Made by a program: the position numbers and the translations under genes. 39,318 nucleotides of DNA from positions 1-39,318 of the forward strand of contig CAZPJD010000144.1 in the NCBI GenBank assembly GCA_964586775.1. The letters run 5' to 3'. Within the stretch, counting starts at the first letter, position 1; every line of letters starts with the position of its first letter. This document shows positions 1 through 8,035 of the stretch, in pieces. Under the pieces are notes generated by a model. The model saw only the letters and a list, made by a program, of their open reading frames with translations, was not told the DNA's origin and searched no databases. The stretch is from JADLEX01 sp964586775. Its GTDB lineage: Bacteria; Lernaellota; Lernaellaia; JACKCT01.

Positions 1-1490
1 CCCGGACTCGCCGACTGGTCCATCACCCGCGGCCGGGTGCGGATCAAGCCCGATAGCGCTTCGCGATAGGTCGAATCCAATTCGTACGCCCGCGTGAAGT
101 ACTCGTTCGCCCGTTCGCGATCGCCGGTGTGTTCCTGGCATCGAGCGAGGTCGTAGTAGATGCGCGCGTCGTACGCGTCGAGATGCAGCGCCTGCGTCAG
201 ATACGTCACCCACTGCGGGTCGATCGCGCGGCCCGCGCGCAGGGCCCATTCCAGCGGAATTGCGCCCCGCAGACGTCGGTATTCGGCGCAGTAGTCCACG
301 AGCTTTTCGGCCAGACGCAGTTCGCGATCGGCGGCTTCGAGATCGCCGCGCTCCGCCGCCGCCCGCGCCGCCAGCGCGTGGCCCTCGGCCTCGATGGTCG
401 AGCCGATGTCGTCCACGGTTTCCGTCGCGAGATGCATGAAGTAGTCGAAACGCCCCGCCTGCCGCGCCTTGTACCACGTGATGAGCGCCTCGAAGTGGCT
501 GCTCGCGCGGTCGAAGAGTCGTTTGGCGAGCACCTGGTGCTGTGCGGGAAGCTGCGGGACAAGCTCCGTCTGATGGTACTTTTGCGCGAGCTGATAATAC
601 CCGCGACGCACGTCCTCGTCCGTGAAATATCGCCCGATCTGGAACAGATCGAAAGGCGACTTCTCGATCATCCGCTCGGCGTCGCGCGCCAGCAGCTCGG
701 CGAACTCGCGCTCGCGATCGTTCAGTTCCGCCATCGTGCGGTTGGTCGCGACGGTGTCGTGCGGAAACTCCATGTAGCCTTCGATGAGCAGCCTGCGCAT
801 GAACACGAGCGCGACGTCGGTCTCCATCGGCGCGGCATACACGATATCCAGGAAGTGCGTCGAACCGTCGATGCGGCGCAACAACCGCTGCTCTTCCCCC
901 GACGCCTGAATCCGCGCCTTGATCGCGTCGATGTCCTGCGTCAGGCGCGGCATGGCAAAGCCGTTGTGCTTGGCAAAGGCGCGCAGCTCTTCCCATGACG
1001 AATACTGCCGCAGCCCCTTCGAGATCAGGGCCGCCGGGTCCATCGCGACGCCGAGCCCGCGAAACGCCTCGGGGACCGACTCGTCGAAGATGAACAGGTA
1101 ATCGCCATCGCGCCAGCGGAAGGCCTCGAGCACGCGCCGCTCGGCCAGCTCGCCCAGCAGATCCGACACCTCTTCGGGCCGAATAACGCCGTTTCGCACC
1201 GCCCAGGCCGTCAACGAAAACCCCGGCGTTTTCGCCTGCGCGACCAGATCCGCGGGCAGCGGAAGCGCGATGCGCCCCATCTCCACGAGTTTGCGAAAGA
1301 GGTTTTCCTGAACGAGGCTCGACTGGACGTAAACGATCCGCCCCTGATCGAGGAACAGGCGCTTGAGCACCTTGTCGTGACGCAGGTACAGCGCGCCCGA
1401 TTCTTTCTGGACCGCGAGCGAGTGGATGAGTTCGGAAAACGGGAGTTCCCGAAAACGACCGTAGAACGATGTCGTGTAATCCCGACCCAT
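1..1490 (-). CDS. DUF4388 (PATAN-like) protein with TPR repeats, partial
   Basis: This gene is open at the left edge; about 496 codons are visible from the ATG at 1490. The first ~65 residues (GRFRELPFSELIHSL, then SGALYLRHDKVLKRLFLDQGRIVYVQ) match the DUF4388 pattern, a small domain common in deltaproteobacterial and myxobacterial signalling or gliding-related proteins. The middle is mostly helical and charged. The last visible stretch has a clear TPR unit (DARIYYDLARCQEHTGDRERA, then NEYFTRAYELDSTYREAL), suggesting a protein-protein scaffold that continues beyond the window. There is no signal peptide, so it is probably cytoplasmic. A GAAGG lies 8 nt before the start. It is transcribed divergently from the downstream lipoprotein gene. 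The domain is recognised with good confidence; the cellular role is not known. Confidence 0.8.
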   Translation of the reverse strand, partial: MGRDYTTSFYGRFRELPFSELIHSLAVQKESGALYLRHDKVLKRLFLDQGRIVYVQSSLVQENLFRKLVEMGRIALPLPADLVAQAKTPGFSLTAWAVRNGVIRPEEVSDLLGELAERRVLEAFRWRDGDYLFIFDESVPEAFRGLGVAMDPAALISKGLRQYSSWEELRAFAKHNGFAMPRLTQDIDAIKARIQASGEEQRLLRRIDGSTHFLDIVYAAPMETDVALVFMRRLLIEGYMEFPHDTVATNRTMAELNDREREFAELLARDAERMIEKSPFDLFQIGRYFTDEDVRRGYYQLAQKYHQTELVPQLPAQHQVLAKRLFDRASSHFEALITWYKARQAGRFDYFMHLATETVDDIGSTIEAEGHALAARAAAERGDLEAADRELRLAEKLVDYCAEYRRLRGAIPLEWALRAGRAIDPQWVTYLTQALHLDAYDARIYYDLARCQEHTGDRERANEYFTRAYELDSTYREALSGLIRTRPRVMDQSASP

Positions 1491-1793
1491 CGGCCCCGCC
1501 TTCAGTGCATCACGACCGCGTCACGCGTGCGCCGCGCCGTCTCATATCGCGTGCGGCCATATTGGGAACGCGGCCCCGGGGCGTCAAGCACGATGCGGAC
1601 TTCGAGTTGCCGAAGGGCGGCTTGGAGCCCGTGCGCAGATGCGTTTCCGCTTTAGCTGCGGCAATCCGACTCCGTGCGGCGAAAGCCCTCGAGATTCGGT
1701 CCAACCCCGCGATTCATTTGGGAAAACTTGCCTTTTCCGGTTCCAGGGCTATCATGCCCGCGTCCTAAGGGGGAGGGACCAGCGCTGCAACCC
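1491..1793. other. Divergent intergenic region
   Basis: This roughly 300-base gap separates the minus-strand DUF4388 gene from the plus-strand lipoprotein gene. Short ORFs cross it in several frames on both strands, but none has a recognisable domain or a good ribosome-binding site. It contains a candidate plus-strand promoter near 1728-1755. The minus-strand promoter is not clear: a TTGACG lies near 1586 but no well-spaced -10 follows it. No repeat or terminator was seen. Confidence 0.5.
1728..1755 (+). promoter_or_regulatory. Candidate sigma70-type promoter for the SH3-like lipoprotein gene
   Basis: TTGCCT at 1728-1733 and TATCAT at 1750-1755 are separated by 16 bp. A start of transcription near 1762 would place the purine-rich GGGAGG (1771-1776) in the leader. 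It would also exclude the far-upstream GTG at 1674 as the start codon. Confidence 0.45.
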
Positions 1794-3059
1794 TTGCGTC
1801 GATCGATCGTCGTGTTTGCGTGCGTCGCCCTGATGGCGCTGGCAACCGGTTGCGCGCGCGACGCCGTGGCACCTCCATCCGTGGAACCGACGCCCGCCCC
1901 CGGATCCTCGCCCTCGCCCGCCATGCCGCTGCCGGGAACCACGGCGGAATCGACGGAAGCCCCCAAGCCCACAGGGCTCGAAAACCCGTTCACGGTACTC
2001 ATTCACAACTGCTATCTCGCGGACCCGTCGATCAACCCCATCGGCGCGCCGACCTCGCGCGAAAAGGGCGTGCGTCTGGTGGTAAGTGGCGCGATCCGCA
2101 ACAACAGCGAACGTTTGATCTTCCGCGCCGGGGCGTTTTCCAAACTCGTCGTCAACTTTGGGACGGAGCCGAGCTTGGAAAAGCACTCGCCGGGGCTCGG
2201 TTTCGAACCCGCGGTGACGAGCAGCGACCCGTGGCGGCCCGGTACCTGGCGCGCGTTCCGCATCGAGGGCCGCGCCCTCGACCCCATCTACCGCGAGTTC
2301 AAGCCCAAGACGATCACCGGCGTACTCTCGCTCGAAGCGCGCGACCCGCTCGACTTCCGCTTTGCGAGCGAGATCGAACGCACGCGCCCGCGTTGGGACG
2401 TGCTCTTCGGCATCCCGGTGGATATGGCGACGACGACGGCCGAGGAGGTTTCCATCGCCTACGGCCCCAAGGCGATCAAGAAGGTGCTGCAAAAGGGCGC
2501 GGCGGTGAAGATCGTGGCGCAGCAGGGCGGCGGATACCTCGCGCTGGCGCAGGGGCAGTATTTCGGATGGGTGCCCGAAAAGAGCCTCGCGATCCGGCAA
2601 TACGAATCGATGTACGCCGAGCAGCCGCCGGTGAATTTTCCGCTGGGCGCGCAGATCGAGGGGCGCTTCGCCCTGCGCGTGCTCGACTATCGATACGACG
2701 TGCAGGCGGCGGGACTGCCTGAGGTCGAGTCGGGCTACATGTCGTTTCACGTCGAGGTCACGAGCATCGCCAAGCAGCAGGCCCTGACCGTGAAACCCGA
2801 GTATTTCTGGATCGATCAGGGAAGCGGACGCATCGCCGCGGCCGAGTCGAAGACGGCGGCCGTGGCGGGCGCGTTGCCGCCGCAGACGAATCTCGCGCCC
2901 GGCGCGTCGGTCGCGGGATGGATTCACGTCCAGCGGCACAAGGACGGATGGCCGTTCGCGTTGGTCTTCGAGCCGCCCTCGTCACCGGCGGCGCACGTTC
3001 TGGTGCTGGCGGCGATCGGTCGCGAGGGACGCAAGAATGGAAACACGCAGACACCCTGA
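1794..3059 (+). CDS. Lipoprotein with SH3-like domain
   Basis: Predicted outer-membrane or periplasmic lipoprotein of about 420 residues. The N-terminus has an Arg pair, a hydrophobic stretch and a lipobox (LATGC), followed by a Pro/Ser/Ala-rich linker typical after the lipidated Cys. A bacterial SH3-like segment (AAVKIVAQQGGGYLALAQGQ, then YFGWVPEKSL) lies in the middle. The C-terminal half looks like a beta-rich domain such as DUF4352-like folds, but this is weak. The TTG at 1794 gives a normal signal peptide. A CTG at 1785 has better spacing to GGGAGG (1771-1776) and is possible, while a GTG at 1674 would bury the signal peptide. The methyltransferase gene follows after a short gap. Function unknown; an envelope role is inferred. 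Confidence 0.7.
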   Translation: MRRSIVVFACVALMALATGCARDAVAPPSVEPTPAPGSSPSPAMPLPGTTAESTEAPKPTGLENPFTVLIHNCYLADPSINPIGAPTSREKGVRLVVSGAIRNNSERLIFRAGAFSKLVVNFGTEPSLEKHSPGLGFEPAVTSSDPWRPGTWRAFRIEGRALDPIYREFKPKTITGVLSLEARDPLDFRFASEIERTRPRWDVLFGIPVDMATTTAEEVSIAYGPKAIKKVLQKGAAVKIVAQQGGGYLALAQGQYFGWVPEKSLAIRQYESMYAEQPPVNFPLGAQIEGRFALRVLDYRYDVQAAGLPEVESGYMSFHVEVTSIAKQQALTVKPEYFWIDQGSGRIAAAESKTAAVAGALPPQTNLAPGASVAGWIHVQRHKDGWPFALVFEPPSSPAAHVLVLAAIGREGRKNGNTQTP

Positions 3060-3098
3060 CGGCGGACCGGCTCTTTCATGCACACAAGGGGCGGCGCG

Positions 3099-3710
3099 AT
3101 GAAGATCAACTCCTTCGAACGCCTGATGGTGAACAATCCCATTCGAAACGCCCTGATGAACGCCACATTTCGTCGCTTCGACGAATGGTCGGGGACCGGT
3201 CGTGCGCCGAGCCGCGTGCTGGAAATCGGCTGCGGTTTCGGCGAGGGCATCCGCCGGATCGACGCGAATTTCGCGCCGCGCGAGATCGTGTCGTTCGATC
3301 TGGACGAGCGCATGGTCGCCGCCGCCGCGAAGCGCACGCGCGACGTGCGCGCGAAGGTGGACCTGAGCGTCGGCGACGCCGAGCGCTTAGGTTTCCCCGA
3401 CGAGCACTTCGACGCGGTTTTCGAGCTGACCATCTTCCACCACATCCCCGGCTGGAAGGCGGCGTTGGGTGAGGTGGCCCGCGTGCTGCGGCCGGGCGGC
3501 ATCTTCTACTTCGAGGATCTGCTGCGCGAATTCCACTTCGACGTGCCGGTGATCCGCTTCTTCCAGAGCTTCACCGATCACCCGTGGGATACGATCCCGC
3601 CGAAACAGGAGTTCCTCGACGCCCTCGCCGAGGTCGGTCTGCACCTGATTCAAGTGCGCGAACCGTGGGTGCGGAGCTGGGTGGTCGGCGCGGCACGCAA
3701 GCCGGAGTGA
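3099..3710 (+). CDS. Class I SAM-dependent methyltransferase
   Basis: A 203-residue methyltransferase of the Methyltransf_11 type. The SAM-binding motif I is VLEIGCGFGEG, followed by the acidic end of strand 2 (VSFDLDERMV), the motif II region (GDAERLGFPDEHFDAVF) and the motif III region (VLRPGGIFYFEDL). The substrate cannot be told from sequence; small molecules, lipids or quinone precursors are all possible. The ATG at 3099 is chosen because AAGGGG lies 7 nt upstream; an in-frame ATG at 3078 lacks such a site. It lies just downstream of the lipoprotein gene on the same strand and is closed by an intrinsic terminator at 3722-3751, so the two may form one transcript. Confidence 0.88.
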   Translation: MKINSFERLMVNNPIRNALMNATFRRFDEWSGTGRAPSRVLEIGCGFGEGIRRIDANFAPREIVSFDLDERMVAAAAKRTRDVRAKVDLSVGDAERLGFPDEHFDAVFELTIFHHIPGWKAALGEVARVLRPGGIFYFEDLLREFHFDVPVIRFFQSFTDHPWDTIPPKQEFLDALAEVGLHLIQVREPWVRSWVVGAARKPE

Positions 3711-3721
3711 CGTGGCCGCGG

Positions 3722-3751
3722 CTGACCGATGTCACAAAGCGGTCGGTTTTT
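3722..3751 (+). terminator. Intrinsic terminator after the methyltransferase gene
   Basis: CTGACCG (3722-3728) pairs with CGGTCGG (3740-3746), 7 bp with one G-T pair and an 11-nt loop, followed directly by TTTTT (3747-3751). It begins 11 bases after the stop codon. Confidence 0.7.
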
Positions 3752-3784
3752 GGTGCTGACCGACCGACCGGAACCGCAATTACC

Positions 3785-3813
3785 TTGACACGCCAAAGGG
3801 CCGTTCTTACATT
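3785..3813 (+). promoter_or_regulatory. Strong sigma70-type promoter upstream of the pyrE leader
   Basis: A perfect -35 TTGACA (3785-3790), a 17-bp spacer and a -10 TACATT (3808-3813) form one of the best promoters in the window. Transcription would start near 3820, producing a leader of about 240 nt before pyrE or a terminated RNA of about 170 nt ending at the T-tract at 3983-3989. Confidence 0.7.
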
Positions 3814-3851
3814 GCCATGGTGGTTGTCACCCCTTCCGGACGGAGGACGAT

Positions 3852-3914
3852 ATGGTTGTGAAGCACTACATGCTGCGTCCTGTCGCTCACTGCAGCGAGG
3901 GCTGCCCAGCGTAG
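3852..3914 (+). CDS. Candidate 20-codon leader peptide upstream of pyrE
   Basis: An ATG at 3852 opens a 20-residue reading frame (MVVKHYMLRP, then VAHCSEGCPA) ending at TAG 3912-3914. A near-ideal ribosome-binding site GGAGG lies 5 nt upstream, and a strong promoter lies just upstream of that. An intrinsic terminator follows 39 bases after the stop. The peptide has two Cys, two His and no hydrophobic segment. The ribosome-binding site falls inside predicted hairpins, so translation may be coupled to folding. It could be a regulatory leader peptide for pyrE, a small functional peptide, or chance. No family was recognised. Confidence 0.45.
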   Translation: MVVKHYMLRPVAHCSEGCPA

Positions 3915-3953
3915 TCCCGGGCAGGACTTAAAAAGGCCCATCAAACGAAAATG

Positions 3954-3989
3954 ACCCCGTGCGCCTTCGGGCCGCGGGGTTGTTTTTTT
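3954..3989 (+). terminator. Intrinsic terminator in the pyrE leader
   Basis: ACCCCG (3954-3959) pairs with CGGGGT (3975-3980). The upper stem is closed by a C(TTCG)G tetraloop at 3965-3970. After TG at 3981-3982 comes TTTTTTT (3983-3989). The stable tetraloop and T-run make this a convincing Rho-independent terminator about 70 bases before pyrE. A second T-run (4004-4010) follows without a comparable stem. Confidence 0.8.
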
Positions 3990-4058
3990 CCTTCGGAGCC
4001 TTGTTTTTTTGCTCGCCGGGGGCAAGATGACGACCCTTTTGGGCGACGGAGATATTGA

Positions 4059-4634
4059 ATGAGCGCGAAGCTGCAACGTCTGGTGGAACTCGTGCACGAC
4101 CTCGCCTTTCGCGTGGGCAAATTCCGGCTCGCGAGTGGGGCCGAGAGCGACTTCTACGTGGACGTTCGCATGGTCGCGACGCACCCCGAGGGTGCGGCGC
4201 TGATCGGCGACCTGCTGCTGGAGCGAATCGCGAAGCTTTCCCCGCGCCCGATTTCGATTGGCGGGCTCGCCCTCGGCGCGGTCCCCGTGGCCATGGCCGT
4301 GACCGCGCGCAGCGAGCAGGCGGGGCTGCCGCTCGCATCGTTCATCGCGCGCAAAGAAGCCAAAGAGCACGGCACCGGGCGGCGCATCGAGGGGCATCTT
4401 CGCGACGGCGACCCCATCGTGATCGTGGACGACACGGTCACCACGGGCGGCAGCACGCTGCAGTCGGTGGACGTGGTGATCGAGACGTGCCCGAACTGCC
4501 GCGTGGTCGGTGTCTTCGCGGTGGTCGATCGAGAGGAAGGCGGACGCGATCGCATCACGGCGCGCGGGTTGCCGTTCGAGGCGCTGGTCACGCGGTCCGA
4601 TCTTTTCCGCCATCACGAACGAATGTCGCGCTGA
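4059..4634 (+). CDS. pyrE: Orotate phosphoribosyltransferase
   Basis: Joins orotate and PRPP to give orotidine 5'-phosphate in de novo pyrimidine synthesis, in the cytoplasm. The 191-residue length is normal for the family. The N-terminal part has the OPRTase pattern (LASGAESDFYVDVRMVATHP), the middle has the catalytic-loop Lys region (ARKEAKEHGTGRRIEG), and the PRPP-binding motif is VIVDDTVTTGGS. GGAG lies 8 nt before the ATG. No other pyr gene is present in the window. An upstream promoter, leader ORF and intrinsic terminator suggest expression is set by read-through of the terminator. Enterobacterial pyrE is known to be attenuated in response to UTP; whether the mechanism here is similar is not known. 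Confidence 0.93.
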   Translation: MSAKLQRLVELVHDLAFRVGKFRLASGAESDFYVDVRMVATHPEGAALIGDLLLERIAKLSPRPISIGGLALGAVPVAMAVTARSEQAGLPLASFIARKEAKEHGTGRRIEGHLRDGDPIVIVDDTVTTGGSTLQSVDVVIETCPNCRVVGVFAVVDREEGGRDRITARGLPFEALVTRSDLFRHHERMSR

Positions 4635-4693
4635 GGCGCGCGTTTTCCTTGGCGGCAATCCCGGTTATCGTATCGACTCTCGCGGAGTGATCG

Positions 4694-6526
4694 ATGGACA
4701 GGCCCGATCTGGCACGTCTGATCGCCGAGCGCGTCGTCATCTTCGACGGCGCGATGGGCACCGAGCTGTATCAGCGCCACCAGTTCGTCAACGTGTGTTA
4801 CGAGCACCTGTGCGTCACGCAGCCCGCGCTGGTGATGGAGATCCACACGGCGAACAAAAACGCCTGCGCGGACGTGCTGACGACCAACAGCTTCGCCGCC
4901 AACCGCTACAAGCTTGCGGCGCACCTGCTCGCCGATCAGGTTCGCGAGATCTGCCGCGCATCGGCCGCGATCGCGCGCGAGGTGGCGCGCGACGACGTCC
5001 TCGTGGCGGGATCGGTGGGGCCGCTCGGCCAGCCGGTGGGCGCGGGCGGCATCGACGAGGACGACGCCGAAGCCGCGTTCGCGACGGCGATCGAGGGCCT
5101 CGTCGAAGGCGGCGCGGATGTCATCATCTTCGAGACCTTCGCGCGCCGCGCCGACGTGCTGCCCGGCATCCGCGCGGCGGCGCGCATCGGCGTGCCCTAC
5201 ATCGTGAGCGCGGCGGTGAATCCGCTCGGCCTCACACGCAGCGGCGAGTCGATCGAATCGTTCTTCGCGCCCTTCCCCGCCGATCTCCCCCCGCCGGTCA
5301 TGATCGGATTCAACTGCGGCGTCGGGCCGAGCGAGATGCTCGCCGGGCTCGAATCGTTCATCCCTAAGGCGCCCTACCCCGTGCTGGTGCAGCCCAACGC
5401 GGGCGCGCCGCAGATGGTCAACGACCGCATGATCTACATGACGAGCCCGGAGTACCTCGCGACGTACGCGCAGCACTTCGTGCAGCTCGGCGCGCGCGGC
5501 GTGGGCGGCTGCTGCGGCACGGGCCCCGCGCACATCCGCGAGCTGGCCGCCGGCGTGAAGACCGTCCACGGCCATCACGTTCAGATCGTCGAGACGCTGC
5601 GCGAGGGCGTGCGCCTCGTCGATCCCAAACCCGCGGGCGAGTGCTCGCGATTCGGGTCGCGCCTCGTCGCCGGCGAGTGGGTCGCCACGGTCGAGATCGT
5701 ACCACCGCTCGGTTGGGATCTGGAAAAGACGCTCGAAAAATCCGCGGTCTGCCGCGACGCGGGCGTGGACGCCATCAACATCCCCGACGGCCCCCGCGCG
5801 AGCTGTCGCATCAGCCCGATGATCACCGCGATCCACATCCAGCAACAGGTCGGCATCGAGGTCCTGCTGCACGTGACCTGTCGCGACCGCAACGTTATCG
5901 GCGTGCAGTCCGACCTGCTCGGCTGCGCGGCGGGCGGGCTGCGGAACCTGCTCATCATCACCGGCGATCCGCCCAAGGTCGGCGACTATCCCTTCGCCAC
6001 CCCCGTCTTCGACATCGATTCGATCGGCCTGCTCCGCATCGCGTCGCGCCTCAATCGTGGCGTCGATGTCGGCGGCCAGCCCGTCGTACCCCCCACGCCG
6101 TTTCTGCTCGGCTGCGGGGCCGATCCCTCGCACCTCGATCAGGAGCGCGAGGTCGCGCGTTTCGCACAAAAGGTCGAGAACGGCGCGCACTACGCCATCA
6201 CGCAGCCGGTCTTCGATCCCGACGTGCTGCTGCGTTTCATCGACCGCGTGCGGGGGATGGGCCTCACGATTCCGATCATCGCGGGCATCTGGCCGCTGGC
6301 GTCGCTGCGCAACGCCGAGTTTCTGAACAACGAGGTGCCCGGGGTGCACGTGCCAGCCGAAATCATGCGGCGCATGGCGGGCGCGACGACGAAGGAATCC
6401 GCCCGCGACGAGGGCATCGCCATCTCGCGCGAGATCCGCGAGCGGGTGCGGCCCTACGTGGCGGGCATTCAGGTCAGCGCGCCCTTTGGAAACGTCCAAA
6501 CATCGCTGCGGGTGATCGAGCCATGA
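4694..6526 (+). CDS. Bifunctional homocysteine S-methyltransferase / 5,10-methylenetetrahydrofolate reductase
   Basis: A 610-residue fusion with the architecture of Bacillus YitJ. The N-terminal ~290 residues form a Pfam S-methyl_trans (betaine-homocysteine methyltransferase-like) domain, with the start motif IFDGAMGTEL and zinc-binding cysteines at Cys208 (GFNCGVGP) and Cys273-Cys274 (GGCCGTG). The C-terminal ~300 residues form a MetF-type FAD-dependent methylenetetrahydrofolate reductase domain (VEIVPPLGWDLEKT near the start; NLLIITGDPPKVGDYPFA for the FAD/folate region; YAITQPVFDPDVLLRF). Together they could reduce methylene-THF and pass a methyl group to homocysteine for methionine synthesis. 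GGAG sits 6 nt before the ATG. The stop overlaps the start of the rubredoxin gene by 4 bp (ATGA), implying coupled translation. Methyl donor preference is not visible. Confidence 0.9.
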   Translation: MDRPDLARLIAERVVIFDGAMGTELYQRHQFVNVCYEHLCVTQPALVMEIHTANKNACADVLTTNSFAANRYKLAAHLLADQVREICRASAAIAREVARDDVLVAGSVGPLGQPVGAGGIDEDDAEAAFATAIEGLVEGGADVIIFETFARRADVLPGIRAAARIGVPYIVSAAVNPLGLTRSGESIESFFAPFPADLPPPVMIGFNCGVGPSEMLAGLESFIPKAPYPVLVQPNAGAPQMVNDRMIYMTSPEYLATYAQHFVQLGARGVGGCCGTGPAHIRELAAGVKTVHGHHVQIVETLREGVRLVDPKPAGECSRFGSRLVAGEWVATVEIVPPLGWDLEKTLEKSAVCRDAGVDAINIPDGPRASCRISPMITAIHIQQQVGIEVLLHVTCRDRNVIGVQSDLLGCAAGGLRNLLIITGDPPKVGDYPFATPVFDIDSIGLLRIASRLNRGVDVGGQPVVPPTPFLLGCGADPSHLDQEREVARFAQKVENGAHYAITQPVFDPDVLLRFIDRVRGMGLTIPIIAGIWPLASLRNAEFLNNEVPGVHVPAEIMRRMAGATTKESARDEGIAISREIRERVRPYVAGIQVSAPFGNVQTSLRVIEP

Positions 6527-6711
6527 CCGAAACGACGAAGCGATTTCAGCTCTACGTGTGCGTGAGTTGCGGGTACGTGTACGACCCGGCGGTGGGCGAT
6601 CCCGCGGCGGGCATTGCGCCGGGCACGGCGTTCGAGGATCTGCCCGCGAGCTGGCGCTGCCCGCTGTGTTACGTCGACAAGAGCTATTTCGACGCTTACG
6701 ACGAGATTTGA
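6523..6711 (+). CDS. Rubredoxin
   Basis: A 62-residue rubredoxin with the two Cys pairs that bind one iron: CVSCGYVYDP near residue 13 and CPLCYVDK near residue 46. The usual spacing and aromatic residues are present (GYVYDP, FEDLPASWRCPLC). It acts as a one-electron carrier in the cytoplasm. Its ATG overlaps the stop of the homocysteine methyltransferase/MTHFR fusion by 4 bp and the next flavoenzyme starts 7 bases after its stop, so all three are probably one operon. The partner is not known from sequence; a flavoprotein in the same operon is a reasonable inference. Confidence 0.92.
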   Translation: MTETTKRFQLYVCVSCGYVYDPAVGDPAAGIAPGTAFEDLPASWRCPLCYVDKSYFDAYDEI

Positions 6712-6718
6712 GCGAGCC

Positions 6719-7939
6719 ATGCCAACGCCATCGGAAATTCTGCGCAAATCGATCGCTCTGCCCTGCGGCGTGACGCTCACCAACCGCTTAGCCAAATCCG
6801 CCATGAGCGAATCGCTCGGTGACGGCAAAACTGGTGCGCCCACCGAACGGCTCGCGCGTCTCTACGAGCGTCTGGGACGCGGCGGCGCCGCTCTGCTCAT
6901 CACCGGCAACGTCATGATTTCGCGCGGGGCCCGCGGCGAACCAGCCAATGTGGTGGTCGAAGACGAGCGCCACCTCGCGAAGCTGCGAGAATGGGCGAGC
7001 GCGGCCCGGGCGCACGGCGCGGACATCTGGATGCAGATCAATCATGCGGGACGTCAGGCGCCGCGTACGTTGGATTCACGCCCCGTCGCGCCGTCCGCGG
7101 TGCCCATGCGCGGGTTCATGGGCGCGTTCGCAACACCGCGCGCCCTGACCGATTCCGACATCCGCGACATCATCCGGCGCTTCGGCGAGACCGCACGCGT
7201 CGCGAAACTTGCGGGCTTCACCGGCGTGCAAATCCACGGCGCGCACGGATATCTCGTCAGCCAATTCCTCTCGCCGCTCACCAACCTGCGCGACGACGAT
7301 TGGGGCGGAGACGTGGCCCGGCGCATGCGTTTTGTGCTCGAGGTCGCACGCTCGATGCGCGCCGCGGTGGGCGCCGATTTTCCGGTGAGCATCAAACTCA
7401 ACTCCGCGGATTTTCAGCGCGGCGGTTTCACCGTCGAAGAAGCGATGAACGTCGCCCGCGCATTGGAGGCCGAGGGCCTCGACATGCTCGAAATCAGCGG
7501 TGGAAGCTACGAGAGCCCGGCCATGAGCGGCAGCGGCGGACTTGCGCGCGAGGTCCGCGAATCGACGCGACTGCGCGAGGCGTATTTTTTGGAATACGCC
7601 CAAAAAATCCGCTCCGTTACGCGTCTGCCGCTCATGCTGACGGGCGGCATGCGTTCCGTCGATGTGATGGCCGGTGCGGTGACGTCGGGCGCGATCGACA
7701 TCGTCGGCATGGCGCGAACGATCGCGGCCGAGCCCGATCTACCCGGCGGGATCCTGTCGGGCGCGTTGTCCGGCGCGTCGGTCGAGGCGCCGCGACATCG
7801 CATCAAGCGCATCGACAATTTGGTCAATCTGTTCTGGCACCAGAGACAGCTTCATCGCATGGCCGACGGCAAGGAACCCGACCCCACCCTCGCGCTGCGT
7901 GGGATGTGGTTCGATGCGCTCCGGGCCAATTTCACCTGA
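6719..7939 (+). CDS. Old Yellow Enzyme family NADH:flavin oxidoreductase
   Basis: A 406-residue FMN-dependent TIM-barrel oxidoreductase of the Oxidored_FMN family, expected to reduce activated C=C bonds of enones or similar compounds using NAD(P)H. Family motifs appear in order: the start of the barrel (LTNRLAKSAMSESLG), the HAGRQ motif after WMQINHAGRQ, the substrate-site GVQIHGAHGYLVSQFLSP, LTNLRDDDWGG, and the FMN-phosphate region (LMLTGGMRS, then IVGMART). The length fits the short OYE class lacking the extra 4Fe-4S/FAD domains of 2,4-dienoyl-CoA reductase. The ATG at 6719 is chosen because the protein aligns from there. It lies 7 bases downstream of rubredoxin, hinting at an electron-transfer link. 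The substrate is unknown. Confidence 0.88.
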   Translation: MPTPSEILRKSIALPCGVTLTNRLAKSAMSESLGDGKTGAPTERLARLYERLGRGGAALLITGNVMISRGARGEPANVVVEDERHLAKLREWASAARAHGADIWMQINHAGRQAPRTLDSRPVAPSAVPMRGFMGAFATPRALTDSDIRDIIRRFGETARVAKLAGFTGVQIHGAHGYLVSQFLSPLTNLRDDDWGGDVARRMRFVLEVARSMRAAVGADFPVSIKLNSADFQRGGFTVEEAMNVARALEAEGLDMLEISGGSYESPAMSGSGGLAREVRESTRLREAYFLEYAQKIRSVTRLPLMLTGGMRSVDVMAGAVTSGAIDIVGMARTIAAEPDLPGGILSGALSGASVEAPRHRIKRIDNLVNLFWHQRQLHRMADGKEPDPTLALRGMWFDALRANFT

Positions 7940-8035
7940 ACTCCGCCGCCCAGCTCACGGACTTTTTCGTCGTTTTGAACTAGTCAGACGATTCGATATC
8001 CGGATCCCCGGTGATGCCCTTCAAAGGAGACGGCC

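Larger units (their letters stand above)
3820..3990 (+). promoter_or_regulatory. Candidate structured leader/attenuator RNA upstream of pyrE
   Basis: Between a strong promoter and an intrinsic terminator lies a stretch with several pairings that compete. CCTTC (3832-3836) can pair with GGAGG (3842-3846), covering the leader ORF's ribosome-binding site. AGGACG (3844-3849) can pair with CGTCCT (3876-3881). GTCCTG (3877-3882) can instead pair with CAGGAC (3922-3927), enclosing hairpin TCGCT/AGCGA (3883-3898). CTGCCC (3902-3907) can pair with GGGCAG (3919-3924). These alternatives share bases, as in attenuators. It could equally be a free small RNA of about 170 nt. No known riboswitch was recognised. 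Confidence 0.5.

Noticed and set aside
1674..1793. N-terminal extension of the SH3-like lipoprotein from a GTG at 1674
   Set aside because: It would bury the signal peptide and lipobox and runs through the likely promoter.
3820..3990. Possible 6S RNA, SRP RNA or known riboswitch
   Set aside because: The length suits 6S, but no long closing stem with a central bubble is visible. The minus strand has a GTCCGGAAGG resembling the SRP loop, but the asymmetric-loop sequence is missing. No known aptamer motif fits.
4613..6499. 628-codon minus-strand ORF opposite the homocysteine methyltransferase/MTHFR gene
   Set aside because: No motifs and a shadow-like composition; the plus-strand gene is clear.
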